A stretch of DNA of 64,000 bases from Cephalopachus bancanus (taxonomy: Eukaryota; Chordata; Mammalia; Primates; Tarsiidae): positions 62,001-126,000 of the forward strand of contig JAPVLO010000403.1 of assembly GCA_027257055.1 (NCBI GenBank). Reading direction: 5' to 3'. Under the pieces are notes generated by a model that saw only the letters and a list, made by a program, of their open reading frames with translations, searched no databases and was not told the origin of the DNA. A program made the position numbers and the translations under genes. The first letter of the stretch is position 1; every line of letters begins with the position of its first letter. Positions 60,801-64,000 of the stretch are shown in pieces.

Positions 60801-63343
60801 CCCTATGACATTAAAGAAGGTTCCTGACACGGGTCCCCACTACATATCTTGCACATTCTTCTACCATAACACCCACACATGTTGTTACACTTTCTTGTTT
60901 ATATAATTATTTTATGATAAATGCTTGCTGAATTAATTCACAGGGTAACATATGGAATCACTTTTGTGGTTATAGATGAGGATAGTACTGAGAAGAAATG
61001 TTATTGGAACAAAATTGCTGAGTAAAGGTCATTTAACAAAATTGTGGCATTAAACTTCTATTTTATTTATTTTTTATTTTTTTCAGTTGGAGTCTCACTC
61101 TGTTGCCCAGACTAGAGTACAGTGGCCGCTCCTGGTCACCGCAGCCTCGACCTGCTGGGCTCCGGCGATCCTTCTGCCTCAGCTTTCCAAGTAGCTGGAA
61201 CTGCAGGCACGTGCTACCACACCCGGCTAATTTTTTATTTATTGTAGAGATGAGGTCTCGCCAAGTTGCCCAGGCGGATCTCGAACCTGCAGGTTCAGGC
61301 AATCCACTCACCTCAGCCTCCCGAGGCGTGGGATAACAGGTTAAGCCACCGAGCCCAGCTAAACTTCTATTTTAAAATAGTAATTGAAAACATCTTTGTG
61401 GAGAAGCACAGTTTAAAGTTACTGAAGAACAATCAGACATTTACCTATTGCCAAGAGAGTTATGATTCAATAAACACATAATTGACAAAAAATAATATTA
61501 TTTTTCCAGGAATTTATAGTGAAGACGCTATCTTTTCAATTCAAAATCTATATGATTCAAACACCAAAACAAAACCAAAAAGGGAGATAGAAATTGCTTT
61601 AGAGTGAATATCATTCTGGGTCATCTAAATGTATGCAAAGGCTGGGGCAGGCTAGGTTGTTTGCATGCTCTACAGCATAGATGCTCTTTATACTGATATT
61701 GACATTATGTTTGGAAAGATTAGATTGCTTCTTTTTCCCATTTGGGGAGCAAAAAGGAAAATTCACCCACCATTTTATGAATGAAATGTTGGCAGTGATC
61801 ACAAGTGTGCTTTCCTTTACATCAGAACCTGGCATTCTACTTGCCAGCAGAATATCCGTGTTCTGAAAGCTGCATTCTAACAACCTTTCCCAGCAATTAC
61901 TTGGTATTTATCAAAGCCAGAGGCACACTCAGAGAAGATGGCTGATTGGGATCATGAGCACAGTCTGTAGCTATGACTTAATTTATTAGTGTGAGGTCAA
62001 CTAAATGATGGAACTCTAACTGGTAACCTTGACTCTTCCATTACTATCAATCATAATGTTGTCAATGGAGGCAATGAAACCAAGCTCTATACTTGTCACT
62101 TTCACTGATGGGCTATTGCAGGTATCTGTACTCCCTCTCGGGTCCAACTGCAGCTTCCTTGGTGAGAGTGAAGCTAGAGTGAGGCAATGTAATTTACTGA
62201 TTCAAACCTGCTTGGCTGTGTGGCTAATCTCCACAGCCAGATCCCCTCCAGAATTCCCAATGCCAATTATAATGACTCTCTTTCCAGTGAATCTCTCTGG
62301 GTTCTTATAGTCTCGACTGTGAAAGTATTGTCCTTTGAACTTCTCAATTCCTGTAAGAGAAGGGAAAATAATTATTGGGTGATGGTTTATATGATGGATA
62401 TCATTTGTTAAATCACTTGATCTTTTTGCAGAGTTTAAAGTTTAAGCGAATATTCTTCATATATTCTTCCATTTATTCAGCTACTTTCTTTCCTTTCTGA
62501 ATATTTTTGCTTATTTTATTTTCCATAGCCTCAGAGTAGGATTTTCTTATCATAAGTAGTTTGCTTAACTCAGGATCTGTTTGTATTTTGGATCTGTAGA
62601 CTCACAAATCCAAACTACCCCAGAAAACCTCCATTCTCTTTTGTCTTTCCATCCTCTTAAATACTTACTCTCATTTCAATTAGAATACATGTTCTTTTTC
62701 TTTCTTATTGTCAAGATGACCTGAGATACATATGCTTATATACTCTAGGATATACATAGAGTACATTTTTTTCAAAATGAAAATACAGGCCAAAGACTGA
62801 AATTAAATTCTTCAAGCTTTTATTTCTTTCTTAGAAACTCAATATTTCTGTTTGTTTGCTTGATTGCCGAAAAATTCCTCATTCAACCTAATGGTGATCA
62901 AGAACTCCACATTTTTTCTTTTGATCCTTAGGAAAACTAAAGCCATTGTGAAACTGAATAGATAGAATCCTAATTTTCATTTAATCTTCAAAGTTATAAT
63001 TATCTCTACCCCCAAAATGTCAATAATTCAAGTTACCCTAACATCTTTCAGGAGAATGTGCAGAGTTAGAATAAGCCTTATTTCATCCCAAAGGAATCAC
63101 TCAAACTGCAATCCTCCCATTCTTCAGGGGTCAGATTACAGGCATGATTCAGGGATCTTCGTTCCTTGTAGGTTACTCACCAGGGAAGCTTTCCAGGGGT
63201 AGGTGAGCTTTGGTGTGATGGCCAGTGCATACCATGACTCCATCAAAGACATTCATCTCCTTTTTCCCTTCAGACTCAGTGACCACCTCCCATTGGCCTG
63301 AAGTAGAGAAATCAGGCCGCTTCTTCACACTGCACACAGTGGT
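45552..63343 (-). CDS. FMO5: Flavin-containing monooxygenase 5, partial (exons 4-9; 5' exons outside window)
   Basis: NADPH- and FAD-dependent monooxygenase of the ER membrane; among FMOs it is known for Baeyer-Villiger oxidation of ketones rather than classic N/S-oxidation. Exons: 63343-63181, 62350-62208, 58454-58255, 54942-54590, 48995-48923, 45897-45552. Lengths 163, 143, 200, 353, 73 and 346 fit the FMO family exon pattern and give 425 codons plus stop, that is residues 109-533. Visible: NADPH-binding GIGNSGGD (about 191), FATGYSF motif, and a C-terminal hydrophobic anchor [17 protein letters not shown]. The FAD-binding N-terminus (exons 2-3) lies beyond 64,000. The frame is open throughout. 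The donor of exon 5 is unusual (GTTTGA), and exon 6 looks divergent. The identification is secure. Confidence 0.96.
46481..46764 (+). repeat. Young Alu
   Basis: GCCGGGCTCGGTAGTTCAGC start; target-site duplication GCTAAAAGGA at 46471-46480 and again after the A-tail at about 46770. Confidence 0.93.
46970..47255 (-). repeat. Alu, older type, minus
   Basis: TTTTTTGAGTCAGGGTCTCA start, ends GTGTGAGCCAGTGCAC; faces the previous Alu across about 200 bases. Confidence 0.87.
47440..47545 (+). repeat. MIR fragment
   Basis: AGGGTTATTATGAGGATTAA and CCCTCAATAAAGG are the MIR 3' part. Confidence 0.75.
47798..48090 (+). repeat. Young Alu
   Basis: Target-site duplication AGAAGGCAAAGGGT at 47784-47797 and 48091-48104. 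Nearly matches the shared subfamily sequence. Confidence 0.95.
48776..48822 (+). repeat. 23-bp tandem duplication
   Basis: CTGTTTTATCTTCAAAATAT and three more bases occur twice with period 23, about 100 bases past the FMO5 exon 8 donor. Confidence 0.95.
48923..48995 (-). CDS. FMO5: FMO5 exon 8 (residues 395-419)
   Basis: A 73-nt exon, the exact size in other FMO genes. Acceptor TTTTAG; GG completes Gly, then [23 protein letters not shown] and AG before the donor GTAAGA. It was found by joining the flanking exons. Confidence 0.93.
50031..50082 (+). repeat. (TATC)n microsatellite with TGTC interruptions
   Basis: Thirteen tetramers, mostly TATC/TCTA, with two TGTC variants; in FMO5 intron 7. 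Confidence 0.95.
50320..50680 (+). repeat. LINE-2-like remnant
   Basis: Pyrimidine-rich text (AGTTAAAATCCTCCAGGGGT, CAAACTTCTTGCATGGCACC) is typical of the L2 3' region. Confidence 0.6.
51095..51195 (-). repeat. MIR-type fragment
   Basis: ACATTTATTAGATACTTCCT and TGTGCTAAGCATTGGTCTAA fit the end of MIR in reverse. Confidence 0.6.
51861..52158 (+). repeat. Young Alu
   Basis: Target-site duplication CTCAAAGTTCC at 51850-51860 and 52159-52169; contains the full set of subfamily bases. Confidence 0.95.
53185..53486 (-). repeat. Alu, minus
   Basis: Poly-T, GAGTTGGAGTCTCACTCTGT, ends GCCACCAGGCCCAGCC. Confidence 0.9.
53636..53938 (-). repeat. Young Alu, minus
   Basis: Target-site duplication AGGATGTTATAATTTTT at 53619-53635 and 53939-53955; ends CCACCGAGCCCGGCT. 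Confidence 0.95.
54440..54510 (-). repeat. MIR-type scrap
   Basis: TTGTGCTAGGCATTGTTATA, a short recognisable end of MIR. Confidence 0.45.
54590..54942 (-). CDS. FMO5: FMO5 exon 7 (residues 277-395)
   Basis: Acceptor CTCACAG; the first base completes Arg, then [20 protein letters not shown] and on through [17 protein letters not shown] to RWVTQVFK plus one base before GTAAGT. FATGY is the hallmark FMO motif linking the cofactor domains. Length 353 nt; the frame is open and highly conserved. Confidence 0.96.
55430..55550 (-). repeat. MIR
   Basis: TTGATTCTCACAAAACTCTA, then TTTATTGATGAGGAATTGGA match the reverse MIR. Confidence 0.75.
55880..56440 (+). repeat. LINE-2-like remnant
   Basis: TTAAAATTTTTGAATGGTTT and pyrimidine-rich text up to TCTTCCACTCTTGCTGTG suggest L2; diverged. 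Confidence 0.45.
56740..57560 (+). repeat. Old L1 3' UTR, split by an Alu
   Basis: GGACAACTGGGAAAATTTGA and GTATGATAATTATATTATC, then after the Alu TTTGCAACTTTTCTGTAAAT and AAAAAGTAAAAAGTTGG; the L1MB-like 3' end. Confidence 0.7.
57095..57370 (+). repeat. Alu inside the L1
   Basis: GGCTGGGCACAGCGGCTCAC start, CTACAACAAATC, ends in AACTTAAATATATATATAT rather than a pure A-tail; about 20 bases of the left arm are missing. Confidence 0.88.
57720..57885 (+). repeat. MIR
   Basis: CAGGCAAATTACTTAGTTTC, ATATCTGTAAAACAGAGATT and CTATTATGAGGATTAAGTGA; a clear MIR core. Confidence 0.85.
58255..58454 (-). CDS. FMO5: FMO5 exon 6 (residues 211-277)
   Basis: Acceptor GCCCCAG, then [16 protein letters not shown] and on to [13 protein letters not shown] plus AG, donor GTATGT. 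Length 200 nt, the family norm. The middle part ([18 protein letters not shown] and onward) differs from the remembered human protein at many positions although both ends match. Confidence 0.93.
58500..59190 (+). repeat. LINE-2 remnant split by an Alu
   Basis: TTAGTCTGGCTTTTTAGTCC and, after the Alu, CTGAACTTCCCTAGCACTTA are L2 3' text. Just downstream of the FMO5 exon 6 acceptor side. Confidence 0.65.
58791..59088 (+). repeat. Young Alu inside the L2
   Basis: Target-site duplication AAGAATGCCTCCTC at 58777-58790 and again after a tail of about 20 A at 59089. Confidence 0.94.
59410..59625 (-). repeat. MIR
   Basis: AACAACCTCTTGAGGAAAGT, ATAATTTGCCTGAGATCATA and CAGCTAGTAAGAGGCAGACC; a long reverse MIR. 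Confidence 0.85.
60283..60580 (+). repeat. Young Alu
   Basis: GCCGGGTTTGGTGGCTCAGC start, all subfamily bases, A-rich tail with G interruptions. Confidence 0.92.
61066..61359 (-). repeat. Young Alu, minus
   Basis: Target-site duplication TAAACTTCTATTTTA at 61051-61065 and 61360-61374; ends CCACCGAGCCCAGC. Confidence 0.94.
61560..62200. other. FMO5 intron 5 part, unassigned
   Basis: A 90-codon minus-strand open stretch (61883-61611) has no similarity I recognise and no splice logic with FMO5. The text near 61770-61870 looks like an old interspersed repeat, but I cannot name it. Confidence 0.4.
62208..62350 (-). CDS. FMO5: FMO5 exon 5 (residues 163-210)
   Basis: Acceptor CTTACAG; two bases finish a Gly codon, then [40 protein letters not shown] and [15 protein letters not shown] is the NADPH-binding glycine motif. 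Length 143 nt, the family norm. The donor reads CAG|GTTTGA, weaker than all other donors in the window. Confidence 0.93.
62412..63172. other. FMO5: FMO5 intron 4
   Basis: T-rich intron between exons 4 and 5; no repeat family recognised. Confidence 0.6.
63181..63343 (-). CDS. FMO5: FMO5 exon 4 (residues 109-163)
   Basis: Acceptor TTTTCAG, then [20 protein letters not shown] and on to [19 protein letters not shown], donor GTGAGT. Length 163 nt, as in other FMO genes. VCTGHH is the conserved end of the first dinucleotide-binding region. Confidence 0.95.
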
Positions 63344-64000
63344 CTGAAAAGAAACGTGATAAATACAGGGGACTTTAATCACAGCCTAGACAGAAGACAC
63401 CCCTGACATTACTTTCCTTGGAGAATGTTACATAAAGGGCTGACATCACAGGCACCATCACATAATAGAGCCCATGCAGGGATATTTGATTTTCATACTC
63501 CACAAATAAAAACTGTCTTGTTTTGGGTTGTGATCAGAGTGAGACAACTTCCATGAGGCAGAATAAAGAAACAAGCATTGGCTAGCTAATGAATTCTCTG
63601 CTTCTAGAAAAGTGCAAGTCACTGTGCCTCTTTGCCTATGCCCTAAGGCACCGTGACATCTGGATAAAGCCTGGGCTTCTGTGACACTTCAGACACTAAA
63701 TGCCTATTATTCTCCCAACTCCCAGATATCCCAAGACCCTCTGTTGTCTTCTTAGCCCAAGTCTTGTTCTCACTGGCTAGCTTTAAACACGTAACTGAGC
63801 TACAGGGCTCATTTTCCTAATAGAGTAGAAAATTCAGTGGCTCTCATTTTATATAAACAAATCTCTCTTTGCCTCCTATGGAGCTCATTTTGCAAGTAAC
63901 TATAAGGAAAGATACTGTGAGATGGATAGTGGTATAATTTTTAGCTTTTTTTTTAAACAAAAATAATAAATATGGGTTACTCTACTCAGCCTATGACTAT
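63344..64000. other. FMO5: FMO5 intron 3, partial
   Basis: Intron sequence up to the window edge. Exons 1-3 with the FAD-binding GxGxxG motif are not inside the window. Confidence 0.7.

Noticed and set aside
61611..61883. 90-codon frame next to FMO5 exon 5, considered as an extra exon
   Set aside because: FMO5 exons 5 and 6 join in frame without it and their sizes match the family; no good splice sites flank it.

Overview
This is a 64-kb piece of a primate nuclear genome. It holds the whole coding part of PRKAB2 (AMP-activated protein kinase subunit beta-2) and the 3' two-thirds of FMO5 (flavin-containing monooxygenase 5). Both are read from the minus strand and are broken into exons with good splice sites. 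In human the two genes are neighbours in the same orientation on 1q21.1, so local synteny is kept. The organism is not an ape or monkey. The youngest SINEs are an Alu subfamily whose diagnostic bases differ from AluJ/S/Y, and neither the lemur-type Alu nor the galago/loris tRNA-fused SINE is seen. By elimination I infer a tarsier; this is inference, not proof.

Layout: 1-11,640 is intergenic and repeat-rich (L2 and L1 fragments, a MaLR-type LTR split by an Alu, several Alus, an (AT)n tract). 11,640-16,430 is the long PRKAB2 3' UTR; it carries a young antisense Alu and a perfect 60-bp inverted repeat. 16,428-28,743 holds seven coding exons of PRKAB2, which sum to exactly 272 codons plus stop. 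28,560-29,480 is the CpG-island promoter. 29,500-45,000 is intergenic: Alus, L1 3' ends, a mariner transposase remnant, a solo LTR of about 1.4 kb that I cannot place in a known family, and a tandem 57-bp duplication. 45,552-63,343 holds FMO5 exons 4-9, which sum to 425 codons plus stop, so the reading frame is intact; exons 1-3 lie beyond the right edge. Its introns are dense in Alus, MIR, L2 and old L1.

The two genes do not form a pathway. PRKAB2 scaffolds an energy-sensing kinase; FMO5 is an ER-bound flavoenzyme. No operon-like organisation, CRISPR array or novel multi-gene system is present. What deserves a second look is the Alu subfamily with a near-canonical Pol III promoter, the perfect 60-bp inverted repeat in a 3' UTR, the unassigned LTR, a Z-DNA-prone (TG)20(GC)10 tract, and an apparently fast-evolving FMO5 exon 6.
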